Part shown: positions 35,475 through 48,150 of the stretch, piece by piece
Numbering within the stretch: position 1 is the stretch's first letter
How the letters are laid out: each line of letters starts with the position of its first letter
Origin: Fistularia commersonii
Lineage: Eukaryota; Chordata; Actinopteri; Syngnathiformes; Fistulariidae
DNA: 64,000 bases
Reading direction: 5' to 3'
NCBI GenBank assembly: GCA_037954325.1
Contig: JBBMNZ010000001.1
Coordinates: 5,324,374-5,388,373 of the forward strand
Position numbers and translations under genes: made by a program
Notes under the pieces: generated by a model
Databases searched by the model: none
Told to the model about the DNA's origin: nothing
Seen by the model: only the letters and a program-made list of their open reading frames with translations

Positions 35475-35924
35475 CGAAAAAAGTAAATAAAAACCGAAGG
35501 GAAACCCGTCGAGAATTTGTCTACGGCGGGGACAAAAACAGTGGAAGAGAAGAAGACCCCCTGCTAGCAAGCTGAGGCAGAGAGAAGGAGAGCTAAGCTA
35601 ACACTAGCAACCGCTAGGAGATAAACCGGCCGTCGGTTGTCACGTTTTGTTTTTGATTTAAATGAGCAATTAATATCCCGTGTTTGTCCTTTAATTAAAA
35701 CTAAAACTATGCCTGGCTTGTTGCACGATGTCCCTCCCGAGATAATATTTGATACAAATATATAATACAACAGTTGTCGATGACAGGAAGTGAAACCAGG
35801 GATCACGTGACCAAATAGTTGTAGTTTTTTCGATATTCTATCTTTATTCGCAACTTTCCGGAAGACAACACACTGTATGAATGAAAGCGCAACACTTATT
35901 ATTAAATACGTTGTCGAGGTAATG

Positions 35925-36434
35925 GGTCGGCAACCCAGGGCTCCCTGTGGCTTTTTTAAAGTAATTAACGAGTATTTTATGAAAATGTAGTTTATTTTAG
36001 TTTGATCATGTTTAAAATGCATAATCACAAATGGCGTTTTATTGGAAACCTCCCCAAACCGGACAAACTTGTGACAGTACACAGAGGGAGGAAGACATTT
36101 TTGGCTTTTATTCATAAATACAAGAAGGAATAGATATTGAGTATTTTGCTTAAATGTAACCCTGAACCCAACGTCGTTTTTTCCAAAGCACAAACTGTTT
36201 TGTTGCATGCAGAAATGTAATTTCGCTTTCTCTGCAATTGTTCATTGATTTAAAAAAATGCAACACATATTTTGTTTATAAATAGCATAAAGGCAAAATA
36301 AATAAGTAAATAACGTTATACGCCGTGTTCATTCATTTTAAATTTCAAAGGGGTTGTGTGGCTCCTGGTGTTTTCTTTACTGTGGAGAAACTGGTTCAAC
36401 AGACTCTTTGAATGGTAAAGGTTGCTGACCCCTG
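35925..36434. mobile_element. Non-autonomous hAT-like DNA transposon remnant
   Basis: The left end 'gggtcggcaacccaggg' and the right end 'ggttgctgacccctgg' are inverted copies of each other with a few changes. The inside shows 'gctccctgtggc' near one end and 'gtggctcctggtg' near the other, as in hAT-type elements common in vertebrates. About 510 bases, no coding frame. Confidence 0.6.
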
Positions 36435-39400
36435 GTCTAGGTGATGGGGAAGTTGTTCATATGTACGTTATATTTGTCTGTATAAGAACATTTAACACAT
36501 AATACACATGTACAATAAGCAGTCTGAGAGTAAAATTGCTACACCTTAATAAGCTACAACATTAAAAGGCTCTCGTGTACATGTGCATTATTGAGCTCTA
36601 TAATACTGTATGGTGACATAATGCCGTCCTCCAGTCTTAATAAAGGCCCATAATTATCATTATAATCTTGTTCTATGCTACTCTCTTTTTACATGGCAGA
36701 ACTTATACTGGTAGCTGAGTAGGTTTAGACAGCAGCATTTCTACATTAACTAAAGTAAATAAAGAATATGAGTACCTAGGCACTGAGCACTTGGGAAAAT
36801 TCACACTTTAAAAACTGTAGGTGTAAAGTAGCATCCTGCACATTCAACCCTCCTCCTGTCTCAGGTTTAATTTAATTCTGTTTACTTACATTCATGCACA
36901 CGTGGAATAATGGATGTTACATGTAAACATATTAGTCTTTTTTACAAGATAAGTGACGGTATATGTTTACAATCAATTATCATACACTTATTAACATATT
37001 TGTAAGTACTGTACACATATTTACCTAATATGTGTACCTGCCGAATGGACACCTTTGGAAACTCAGTGCATGTACTTAAAATGCATTTACAAATAGACTG
37101 CGTCAGTCATCATGAAAAACAGGTATTTCTCAATGCTGCCACTGGTGGGCGGTGTTTCCTGCGCTCCCTGTGTTCTAGGCTGCAGGTTCGAGCTCAGAAA
37201 CCATGATGGAAATCCAGTAACAACCGATCATTTCTAATTTTCATGTATTTTCCCTACTTCTGCACGAATTCCAGAAGATTTCAGGAGGCATAAACAGCTG
37301 ATTTATTCCAATTTAATCTGATTTACAGACTTTTTTCAAAGATGTGTAAACAAACAGAATGAATTAATGTATTTATATGTTGTTTTACATTTCCCCTTAT
37401 TTTCATGATTTTTCAGCTGATTAATATTCTACTGGAGTGTATCTGATTTTAATTTTTTGTATCATATTTCCTTTTTTAGGGTTGATTTATAGATACATTT
37501 AGCAGAGTCTCGTGTCTTTCTTAGTTTATATTCTGCAAGATGAGTGGGTTGCATCATTTACCTCAACCCTTAACCCCCCCGCTCCCTCCGACTAAATCCA
37601 GAAATTCTAAACAAATTACAAGTCATGTTTATTGACTTGTAGTAGATTGACTTTATTTCCACCAAGTAAATACTGCGGAGAAGAAAACAAGGAGGCATCC
37701 AAATCTGACAGCTGTGTTTTTTTGATCAACAGTTAGATTCACGTCAGGATTTGTGATTGTTGATATTCAGTTTGGCACTAAGGACACCATCATTGGCTGG
37801 GGGAAAACAGTGTTTTGAGATTTTTTTAACCACTGTGAATCCATAATACAATCAAGAATTGAATAAAAAAAAAGAAAAATATTTCAACCGAGATTAAGTG
37901 ATTTGGTTCTGCTCTGGCATCTGATCCCGGGTTTCTTCTGACCCAGATAACGGAATCTCACACTGCAAGTTCATAATGAATGTCGGCCTCACAGCGCCTG
38001 CCTTTTTAGGCTTTGTGAATGTCGGAAAAAATAGTACAAGACTCCTGAGACTTGAGGTGGGTCTCTAATAAAAGCTCTGGAACAGATAACATAATGGAGG
38101 GAAGAACATTGACTTCCTTCACACCCTGGAGCTGCAGAAAATAATCTTACCCAGCACACTGAGCCCCACACCTCGGTCAGGTTCATGGGACACTAATGAG
38201 GGGTTGTGGGATGAATTTCTAAATTGAGTAAAATAAGCCATTAAGAAATAAAACACAAGTAAAGCACTTAAAAAGAGCAGAAAATTTCCCAAATCACTGT
38301 AAAATGAAACAAGATAATCGAAAAGAAATGATCGATTATACATACATTTGCAGGAGTTAGACCCAGTGTGTAGGATTTCTCCTGAAATCAGGAAAACGTC
38401 AGAATTTAATCAATGAAATGCAAAGGTGCTTTACTTAAATGGGAACCTGACACTAAAGAAAAAGAATCCCTCAAACAATCAGCCAGATGCCCGTTTATAG
38501 TGGCGAAGAAAGTATCGATAATTCTCCATAAATGACTTGAACATGATTAGATTTAAAAAAGTAAAAAGAAATGGTTAAACTCAAGGTTAATCCACGGATC
38601 TCGGGCAGCTTTGTTTTGGAGTACAGACGTGACAAGTTTGAACAGCCCGGCTGCAGGAAGTATGATGTCGATAGGTCAGTCGTCCTGAGGAAGAGTCTCA
38701 TAGGAGAACGGAGCCTCCAAACCTCACGCCCCACCAATGTTACAGCTAAACGAACAGTAAATCCCTCAATCGGCCTGGTGAGGTCTGATGGCGCTTCTCT
38801 CCGCAGGGAGCATAACGTAACAAACCAGACCCCCACATTTCTGCTGACGCTTCCTGGGTCTTTGCTTGTGTGTTTTTTAGGGATTATGGGGTGATTTTTG
38901 TGCCGTTCCAGATGGTCAGCTGCCCTTCATGTCTTCATCAGCGTGACAACCAGTGATCCCCTGCGTAATCCCCCCCATCCCTCCGCCAAACAATCACAAT
39001 TATTATAGTAACGCATTATTTTGGAGATTTCGGTGTGGCAGCGAGAAGTTTCCATCATGTTGCCTTCATGGCTGTGTTTCTTTTGGCCCATTTTCTGTTC
39101 ACTGTCATAACTGGCATCTTGGAAGAGAGTGTTGGGGGATTTTTCAGAATAAGAGAATAAGAAAAAAAGCGCAGACCACATGGCGTGAATGTTAAAACAA
39201 ATGAAGCCCTGATTGTCCTGTTCAAATTGACAGGGGTTTGGGGTTTTGTGAGGTCAGGTTCTGAGAAAAGTCAGAATAAAAATTTTGACGGTTGGCTGTA
39301 AGATAATAAAAATATAATCTACTGAGGTTATAGACAGTAAGTTTTATTAATTAAATCACTGAAAAATCAGCATTACAGCCTAATTTCTCCTCATTTAGTG

Positions 39401-39459
39401 GCTAAGAGTTTTTAAATATTTGTGGCCTTTTTGCGTTAAACATCAGCAAAAAATATTGA
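36435..39459. other. Intergenic CPT2-SCP2 stretch
   Basis: Three kilobases of mostly AT-rich sequence with no recognisable exon. In particular there is no thiolase-like exon such as a full-length SCPx gene would need. A weak CTCF-like word (CCACTGGTGGGCGGT) is at about 37139. The open frame at 38571-38894 has no family character. Confidence 0.5.
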
Positions 39460-39691
39460 TTTGAAGAAGTAAGGTACCTTAAAACACTTTATAGCCTTGA
39501 CTTTGACACTTTATAGTTCTATTTGTATTTCTTATTCTCCCCCCTTTTTTACTGTTTATACAACTTCCTACTATTATTTATCATTGTTATGTTTTACTTG
39601 AAACAACAATTTCCTTCGGGATAAAGTTATTCTTATTCTTATTCTTATTCTTATTCTTATTCTTATTCTTATTCTTATTCTTATTCTTATT
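39460..39691 (+). mobile_element. Retroelement 3' end with (TTATTC)n tail, copy 1
   Basis: From 'ccttaaaacactttatagcc' through 'tgactttgacactttatag' and 'caacaatttccttcgggata' to a tail of about ten TTATTC hexamers (39630-39691). The same sequence, inverted, is found at 52633-52830. Confidence 0.75.
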
Positions 39692-39711
39692 GGTAAAATC
39701 AGTTACAGTTA

Positions 39712-39782
39712 AGATAAGATAAGATAAGATAAGATAAGATAAGATAAGATAAGATAAGATAAGATAAGATAAGATAAGATAA
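39712..39782 (+). repeat. (AAGAT)n pentanucleotide microsatellite
   Basis: Fourteen clean units of AAGAT, 20 bases after the hexanucleotide tail of the retroelement. Confidence 0.97.
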
Positions 39783-39926
39783 CCGACTATTCCACATAGT
39801 ATTTCTTTATAAGTAATCCTTAACAGAAAAACTGTGAAATAAACCGATGAAATAAAATGAAATCTAAGGTTGACTCCAAACCAGTCCATCCGGGTTATCT
39901 GGCGTCGACGCGTCGAGCCTTGAGAC

Positions 39927-39955
39927 CCGGAAGTGGGGGAAGAAACACGGAAGTG
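39927..39955 (+). promoter_or_regulatory. Paired ETS-type sites in the SCP2 promoter
   Basis: CCGGAAGT at 39927-39934 and ACGGAAGTG at 39947-39955, 20 bases apart and about 90 bases before the SCP2 start codon; typical of GABP-driven housekeeping promoters. Confidence 0.45.
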
Positions 39956-40038
39956 CCACTTGTTAGCAAACACCAGGCGAGGTACAAGTTTGCCGCTGCA
40001 GGTCGTCGGTCAAACCTCGAATACCGTCTGTTTGCAAG

Positions 40039-41815
40039 ATGCCCGAAGTCCAGACACCAAGGTAACAAAAACAGAAGCTTGATTTAACGAGTATTAAATA
40101 TTAAACGTGGACTTACTGGTTGGGGTCACCTGTGTAGCCCCGGCTAACATTTTTTTTGACGTATCCTTTTTATTGACATTTTTGTTGTAATCACCGGTTT
40201 TAAATGGGACGTCCTCAGCGACACCACATGTGACAATTGAAAAGAAAATAAGATACATTAAGACAGAATCACGGAATGTAGTTACATGTGAAGATGAATA
40301 ATATTAGTCATTAAGATAATAATAATAACGTAACGTTTCCTGGTTGATCATTGTTGCTAGCTAGCTACCACGCTTATCCGCATTTGCTCCAAAGTTGGCA
40401 CTGTATTATTAACTTCTTTTAATTGATTTCGTTATAGTTACTTGATTGCTCAAAACTAGTAAATAAATATGTTTGGAATATCTCAGTATATGAGGTCACA
40501 GCAGTTCCTCAGCCTGTCCCGGCCAATTTGTTGAAAAAAAGAATGTTATCACGTTCTGAAGAAACTTATGTCGTCAAATATATTGCGATATTTGCTTGTT
40601 ACCTATGTCGCGCCAGGTAAACAACACAACTTATTGTGATTCAGGACAATGAGGAATAGTACAATTTACCTTTTATCTAGATATTGATTAAATACGTTAT
40701 GGCTCCATTTGTAAATGTGTAAATCAAATGTATACATTTTTAAAATGAAAAAAATATTCCTAATTTTCTCATTTTTTACAATCCAGATTCTTGCAATAAT
40801 GTATTTATGTGTAGTTAACATTCAGGTATTTAAAGCACTAATTAGAAAGTGGAGTAAATTGGCAATATCATCTCACAGAGGAGATATTTTGAAGAGAAAA
40901 TTGTGTCTGTCTGGATGGTGACTGTCAATTTATGTTTATGATTTTATTCCATATGTAGAAAAATAAAGCAAGAAAGTATCACTGTTAGTCTGTAGTGGAT
41001 TTATGTCCCAGCTCCAGTGCATCGAGGTTTCTGTACAACAGAGTACTAATTTGCTTTCCGGAAGTCATCCTTAAAACAGTGACAGTTTGGAATGCTAACA
41101 TTTGCTCTTCCTGCCACCATGTAAAGGATTCAGGCTGTCAACACCAGTGCCAGCGATGGACTGGAGGGGTTCAAGTCACATATCGTGTTTGAGGAAATCA
41201 GCAAGATGCTCGAGGAGGTGATTATATTACTTAGGGGAGGTGGTAATTCCCTCGGGGGTTCCCTGTAGTACTTGACCACTGTTTGTCTTTCCTCTCAGCA
41301 GAGTTACACAAATTTAACCTGGTGCTGTTTTTTCAAGTAAATGGAAAATGTTATGTTAATGCACTTGTTGCATTTTCCTATAATGGGAAGTAATTTCAGC
41401 TACGTAGGAAAAAAGGTGATATGGACATCATCACTAAAGTAATAAAATTACAAAATAATTACATGGCATTCCATTACAAACAGATATTGTTGAAAATGCA
41501 GGTATATCACAACTAATACATTAGAAGTCGGACTGTTAAGTGTTTCTCATGGATATTGAGGAAAGAAAACCAGAGGTTGATTGGTGATGTGGTGCATCTT
41601 CCTTGCTGATGTCTGCCAACAGGGATCATACTGAGATTTAAAAAACAAAGTAACTTTTATAAAAGAATATCTAACATCCTCATACAACCCAAATTTTGTA
41701 AATTAAGTTCAGATTGTGAGTCCAGTGTATTGGTGATCTGCATGTCATGGTGAGAAAAAACAATAGTCTGTCTGTTTTAGATGCTATTTAAACTGCCCCA
41801 AGTGTAACCACCCAT

Positions 41816-41868
<53 letters not shown>

Positions 41869-42770
41869 CCCACACACAAACAACCACAGCATCACAAATG
41901 CAAACACTGCAAAGTCCACATAGTGCTTTCTCTCCCTCATAATCGCAGCTGTACTGTCCTGTGTAAGATTACAGTGTCACTCAACCTCAATGGGGGGTGA
42001 TAGTCTCAGGGTGTTTGCCAAAAGAGGCAATTTTAGTTTTACGTGACTTACCATGGTAAGTCAGTAACCATGGCAACTTTGAGAACCTCCACTGAGAGAC
42101 CAAGAAGCTGCACTGGGCCTGGTTTTTAATTCTGCTCCAATGAGGTAAAGGCTCCTGGAGGACTCTAAACTATTCACTCTCACACCAACCTGACCTGTTA
42201 GGTATGTGATTTCAAAAATTAGGATTCAGTTTATTTTGAATTCTTTCCCCGTCTATGTGTACATTATTTATATTCTGTACATTGTTAATATGGAGAGTGC
42301 AGTAATGAATGTCCACATGCGACCCCGGGTATCTCTTCTCTGCCTGCATTATGCAGGAAGTAAATATCCAAAACAGAATTTACTGTGAAATATCAAAGAA
42401 ATGCCCATTTCTTTAAAAGTAACTATTAGATCAATTTTTGAAGTAGGCGCCAGGGGTAAGTAAGCCCCACAGGTTCAGTCCTCATGGCATCCAAACAGTC
42501 AAGGGTCAACCCTCTGCAGAGGAGATGAGTGTAAACACATCAGGGGAACTTTTTGGGCTCCTGCAAGGGGTAGAGATGCTTGTTGGTGCCGCCTTCCCAG
42601 CCTGACTCAATAAATATGTTGTGGACAGGAAGGAGAGCAATTTGTGAAGAAGATTGGAGGGGTTTTTGCGTTCAAGGTGAAGGACGGACCGGATGGAAAA
42701 CAGGCAACCTGGTTTGTGGACGCAAAAAACGGCAAGGGCTGTGTTCACAATGACACAGGTGAGAAGGCTC

Positions 42771-42805
<35 letters not shown>

Positions 42806-45421
42806 TGTGATTTCGTTTTGCCATTTAGTGTTGTGGATCTTATTTTTTTAATGTGGAAAATTGTGATGCACAGTTCTATTCTCAGTGTAATAATCTAGAA
42901 TCTAGACTATTACACTAAACCACTTATTTGAGTTTATTATCTAGACTCTAGATGATAAACTCAAATAAGTGGTTTTCAAATGGTAAAAAAGTAATGTAAA
43001 ACGTAACAATTCCCTGAAAAACTGAGCAATTATTAAAAACAAGGAATGACTAACGAACCAGTAAGAAACCTTGAAAATCTGCAAAAAATAACTTGAAATT
43101 CAGGAAAATAATGATGAAATAATCAACCCAAAACATTTTAAACTCTACACGAACTACTTCAAAAGCACAATTAAAGAAAAAATCTGCAGGAATTATGCTC
43201 AAACTCCACAAAAAAAATTACCAAAATATCTGCAAAAAAGTAAAAGTATTCCTCTTTCATGCTTTTTTTTTTTTTTAATTTTTAGAACTGTGATAATCCT
43301 GTAATTTAAAGGTCATATCAGTGTGTCAGGGTCAAGTTCTGCTGGCAAGCGCTGCATTCAGGGCTCCCGAAATTCAAGAATTTTTAAGTACTGATGAGGC
43401 AGCTGTAATTAGACCACCCGCGCCTCTGAGCTCCCTCAGTAACAATGTGTGCGACTCCCCCCTCCCCGCAGGTAAGAAGGCTGACTGCACCATCTTGGTG
43501 TCGGACTCGGACCTGCTCGGACTGATGTCGGGGAAGTTGAACCCACAGACTGTGAGTGTCCAGCCGCGTCGCTCACTCGCACGTATCCGCCCGCCGGCGC
43601 CGCCAAATCATGCATGTTTGCTTGGATCAGTCGGACCTTAAGTAGCTGCAGATGCTTCAGGCTTGTTTTTGGATCTCGTCTCGCGGGATCCACATCTGCA
43701 TTGTGTGTGTCTGTGTGTTTTGTTTTTTAAATCCCCTCCGCGTTTTTTAATTGGATGTATCAAGTTTTTCCAAACATACCTTGTGCTTTGGAAATAAGGA
43801 AATATAATCTATATTTGGAAAAAAAAAAAAAAACTGTTTCCAGGCAGTAACCTCAGGAATATGGGCGTTGAGCCCAGCGAGGAACAGGCACCCCAAACAC
43901 TGCCGATGAAAACACACACACACACACACACACATATATAGTGAACCAAGCCAAGTCATACTATAATTGGGTTATCCCTTCAACTGGACTTTTTTTTTTC
44001 CTCTCTATTTATCGCCGATATAGGAAACATATTAACATTGTTTTTTCTGAAAATACCTCCCCGTCATTCAGGAGAAAGGGCCAGATTTTGAAGGCGCTTT
44101 ACACACACACACACACACACACACACAGGCATCGTATTAGGTGCGCTGGGATGATAAAAGAAGCCATTTTGGCTAACTCCCTTTGTGCCCCAGCAAGGCC
44201 GTCTCGCAGAAAAGGGTTGACCAGGAGTTGAGCGCGAATATTCCTCCTGTTCCCCCAGTGGAGGGAAAGCTCCCTCCGAGCTAGGCGTGAGGTACCAGAG
44301 CCCCCACCGACAGCGGTTTCAGGACTGTGGTTCCTTAGTTACCGCCGCTCTACACTTCCGAGCGACAGAACAAGTTCGGGTTTCGCTTGATCGGCACGTC
44401 TCAGCGACCAAATAAACCCCAAACTCCCAAGTTGTGGGCTAACACTAACAAACCACGCAGATGTCCCCACAAGATGGACGTCTGGGAAAGGAGAAGCAGG
44501 TTAGCGCTGCCCTGAAGGTACAGCCCGCAGGTCCGCAGCGACCTGCTGAAGAACCATGCAGGATCACCTGGATCCAGTCGGACTGGATCGCCGGGGACAG
44601 GATCTCACAAGATGCCGGTTCACCTAAAAGCCAAATATTGACTCCGTTCCATATTCAAGCTTTGAGCAATAAAATATTTGTGCAATACCGGACGTGTACT
44701 GGGAGGGTCCGCTTTAACCAAATTAGGTATTTGTTTGTCGCGTTAAGGAAAAGAAAAGGTTAAAGCTCCTCCCTGAAAAAAACGCTGCTAATCGTTGTCT
44801 AAATTAAACTGGCCATTTTTAATTTTAGCGATGACTGTTGCGCTTGTTCGCTCTGCATCCTTAAAACGTGATGAAAATCAAATGGACTTCTGAATGCGGC
44901 GATAATGATAGCGTTCCGAGTCAGAGACCTGCTTCAGGGCCTCGAGGGCCTGTTTAAAGACTTTAATTCGGGCCATTGAAAAAATTAATCATAACATCTT
45001 TCCACTGCTTCATCCCCCGGCGTGCCCGGTGATTGGGCTTCAGAAGGCTGCATGGATCGCTTCACTTCTTCCACATCAGCCTCTTTTTCCTCCCCCGGGA
45101 ACTCAGCGAGGGTTCCAAGTGTTCCTGCTGACTCCTGCTGTCGGAGTGATTGAATCCCCATCTGATTCCCCGCTGACGTTGGCACTCATGTCATTTCATA
45201 AGCCACCGCCGCACCACTTCACCCCCCCCAAGAGTCGGCCGCCCCCCCACCCCCCACCCCAACCAGTCGCCCCGGCCAACGCAGCCAACCGCCGCTTCAC
45301 CGCCCTTTCTCTCCTCAATCCACAGGCCTTTTTCCAGGGAAAGCTGAAGATCACGGGGAACATGGGCCTCGCCATGAAGATCCAGAAACTGCAGATGAAG
45401 CCGGGCAAGGCCAAGCTGTAG
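40039..45421 (+). CDS. SCP2: Sterol carrier protein 2, stand-alone short form
   Basis: The SCP2 domain binds sterols, phospholipids and fatty acyl-CoAs and serves lipid transfer and peroxisomal lipid metabolism. Five coding exons: 40039-40061, 41127-41217, 42629-42758, 43472-43551 and 45326-45421, giving 139 residues. Family blocks: VFEEISKMLEEEGEQFVKKI, GVFAFKVKDGPDGKQATWFV, DAKNGKGCVHNDTGKKADCT, DSDLLGLMSGKLNPQT, AFFQGKLKITGNMGLAMKIQ and the C-terminal AKL, a peroxisomal targeting signal type 1. The exon-2 acceptor is the AG before GATTCAG, because only this keeps the frame from the MPEVQTPR first exon. In mammals this domain is the end of a larger thiolase fusion (SCPx) with an internal promoter. 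Here no thiolase exon precedes it, so it is probably the short paralogue (scp2b type). It precedes PODN, as in mammals. Confidence 0.94.
41817..41860. repeat. (CA)n microsatellite in SCP2 intron 2
   Basis: About 22 CA dinucleotides. Confidence 0.97.
42044..42077. promoter_or_regulatory. Palindrome plus RFX X-box-like motif
   Basis: A perfect 20-base palindrome TGACTTACCATGGTAAGTCA (42044-42063) is followed directly by GTAACCATGGCAAC (42064-42077), which fits the RFX X-box. Located in SCP2 intron 2. Confidence 0.5.
42771..42808. repeat. (GTGC)n microsatellite at an SCP2 splice donor
   Basis: Tetranucleotide run starting only 12 bases after the donor of exon 3. Confidence 0.95.
42884..42975. 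repeat. Two adjacent near-perfect hairpins
   Basis: Hairpin 1: arms 42884-42899 and 42901-42916 (16 bases, one mismatch, one-base loop). Hairpin 2: arms 42917-42945 and 42947-42975 (29 bases, one mismatch, one-base loop). Both have TCTAGA at the tip. Located in SCP2 intron 3. Confidence 0.95.
43552..45325. other. SCP2 intron 4
   Basis: Contains two CA microsatellites (43912-43934 and 44101-44128) and a moderately CpG-rich part at 44200-44620 with open frames on both strands but no recognised family. Nothing else is supported. Confidence 0.5.
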
Positions 45422-45983
45422 AGCGCCGTCGTCGCTGCACCTCCCCTGCATGGAATCGAGGCGAAACCTACCCGCGCCGATGGGTCTATTCACAAACTGG
45501 AGTGTAGTGTTCTCCTTACTAGTGACCTCACCGACCTAACATGGGGGCGTAGCGAGGTGCGGGGGTCAGGTGACGAAAGATTGACGGATAGACGATTAAT
45601 TCTCCGATCGAATCCACACCGCACTCAACCGCACACTGGAGTAGAAACTTCCGTCGTGTCCGACTTCACCCCAAAAACTCTCGTGCAGCTCTTGCCCTGG
45701 ATTATTCTGAGCCCGGCGACGGGACGATGTCATCGCAGACTGCGCGGTCTAAGTGCCTCCCGTGTCTCCGCATCTCGGCCAACGCGTTTGACGTCCACTC
45801 ACTTCCTGTTAGCTCCGTCAGGCTTCCTCCTCCTCCCGTGTCACACTTTCTTTTCTTTTCCCTCCATGATCAGTGACCAAATGGTTTCAGAATCCATTCA
45901 CATCTTTTGAAATTAATTTATCAGTTGGATCATCTAATATTCTTTATATCCTGATTTAATACATCCTCCCGGTGTGTCGAAAC

Positions 45984-45989
45984 AATAAA
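45984..45989 (+). terminator. Poly(A) signal of SCP2
   Basis: AATAAA about 560 bases after the SCP2 stop codon. Confidence 0.6.
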
Positions 45990-46339
45990 AAGTTTAAAAT
46001 ACTCACATGGAACGTTCCCCTCTGTGTTTTATTGACAGTGTGTTTTTCCGATCTTATTTTTCAGAATCACAAACACATTATTTGTCCCTGAAGAGCAATT
46101 GGGGGCACATGGGGTAACAGCATCAAAATTGTGAACATTAAGAATAAAAAACCAAAAAAAATATATATATATATATTTAAACAAAAAAAAAATTCTTTTT
46201 TTTGTTTATATATTATATATGTGTGTGTATAATGTATACATATATTAATAAATTGCTGTACAAAATTGGGCAAATTGTAGATATGCTCGCTCTGCATTTA
46301 CTGTATATAATAAATATATCCTGAGCGGGATTAATTACA

Positions 46340-48150
46340 CTTCGGGGGGGTTGGCATGGCGATGAGAGGTTTGCAGGGTTGCTGGGATTTTTTTTTTTTT
46401 TTTTGGAGCAGACCAAGGCAGTGCACTCCAAGCAATTCCTGTCGTGTTGGGTGATGAAGTGGAACCAGCAGTTTCCTGAGTCTGAGATCTGTTTGGTGAC
46501 GAAGCTAATGATCCCCTGGGTGAGCCGGTGGTTGAGGTGGAAACGGGTCATCAGCTTCTCCTCCAGTATGTAAGTTTGCAGGGTGTTAAAAGCGGAGGAG
46601 AAGTCGGCAAAAAGGAGCGTGGCACTGTTGTGGGGGGTTTCTAGGTGTCTGTATAGAATCGGTGAGGAAGATCTTGGTATCATCCACCCCTCTGTGAGCC
46701 CTACAGGCAAACTGGAGAGGATCAATCAGGGGTTCAGTTACTCTGGTGGAGTTTTTACAATTCTCTCCATCATCAGAGAGGTGAGATCCACTGGCCTGAG
46801 GTCCCCTTTTTTTTGGGGAATGCGAATCACTGTTGAGTGTTTCCACATCTGGGGCACTGTGCCACAGGACAGGGAGTTATGAAAAAGGAGATGGAAAACT
46901 TGCCCCAGCTGCTCGGCACAGAGCTTGAGGGTATGTACACAGATCCCGTCTGGACCAGGCGCTGCAGAGACCCTAGTTTTCCTAAGGGCGGAGTCAAAGA
47001 CCCGTTGAGGTTGTTGGGGAGTGATGTTGTGTTACTCCCTGGGATTCGAATGGGTGAACGACTGGGGGAAGCAGTGTTCACCGAGGCCATGTTTTCGATC
47101 CCGTGCCAAGCTGAGCGGAGGTCCCCTTGCGCGTAGGTCTGCTCCACCGTGTTCTTATAACTCAGTTTGCCAGTTCTTATTGCTTGTTTAACCTCCTTAT
47201 GTACCTCCTTCTTCTCATCCTCAGAGCCGATGAAGAAGATTCTTCTTTTTCTTATTGAGAATCTTTTTTATTTCTTTGGTCAGCCAGGGTCTGTTGTTAG
47301 AAAACATTTTTGAGGGTATGACCTTATCGACGCAGAAGGAGATGTAGGATGAATAAGTCTCCACCTGCTCACTGACATCCTCGGATGTGGATATAATATT
47401 ATCATTAATCCAAGGATTCAAAGAATCCCTAAAGCCTGTCAGTGCTGTCTTGCATCCACTGCTTGATGATCTTGGTTACTCCACCACTTCTACCAGCAGT
47501 GCCGGGGGTGGGGGGTGGGGGTAACGGGACAGCTTTGTCGGCATCAGGGACGGATCCGAAACATTTGTCGAGTGTATTCCCCGGATGGGTTTTACAGTCG
47601 ACATACTGCTGGAATCGTTTGAGCTGTGATTAAAATCACCCATGATGAATTTAGGGGCATCAGGGGAGATCTGCTCAAATCTGTCAAGTTTGGATTTGAT
47701 ACGCTCTGAAGCTGAGGCTACATTGGCTTTGGGATGGATGTAAAACCAGGATCAGGAAAAGTTGGGGGAATTCTCCGTGGAAATAGAAGGAGCGCAGGGA
47801 AACCGCTCGGATGTCTGAGTTGCAAAACGTTTCCCTAAAGACCACCTTCTTACACCACTGGGGGTTAACCTACAGACAGGCCCTCCCGCCATGGTGTATC
47901 CCCGTGCTAACAGCGTCCCAGTCTAGCCTTGTGGGATGACCGAAACCGTCTGTATACTGAATTATTGTTAATGTTACTACTGTTTAAGCATGTATCAGTA
48001 AATGCAAGGATAGAGGCAATCTGGTACTCGTGCATGTGGTCTACATTGGCCTGGAGCAGCCCCGTCTTCCCAGGGAGATAGACCGAGGCTAATATGACCA
48101 AGGGGAGTGCTCGGTATTTACCTCTCTCTGAGCGGGGAACGTTGTGGGGA
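46340..48150 (-). mobile_element. Degraded CR1/Rex1-like LINE
   Basis: Read on the minus strand, from right to left, this shows the parts of a non-LTR retrotransposon polyprotein in order: an endonuclease region with HEYQIASILAFTDTCLN (about 48000-48060) and the GDFN motif (about 47640-47655), a linker with NNRPWLTKEIKKILNKKKK (about 47240-47300), then SVNTASPSRSPIRIPGSN and the start of the reverse transcriptase with ADFSSAFNTLQ and RFHLNHRLTQ (about 46510-46620). Several frame changes and stops interrupt it, and the rest of the reverse transcriptase, including the FxDD centre, is missing. It is inactive. The family label comes from word recognition. Confidence 0.8.

Noticed and set aside
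37130..37200. tRNA-like 'ggttcgagctc' word
   Set aside because: No matching A box, acceptor stem or anticodon arm at the right distance.
38571..38894. 107-codon open frame between CPT2 and SCP2
   Set aside because: Overlapped by an equally long frame on the other strand; no domain, signal or splice context.
39629..39782. Regular short repeats that could suggest a CRISPR array
   Set aside because: Simple 6-base and 5-base tandem repeats without spacers, in a vertebrate genome.
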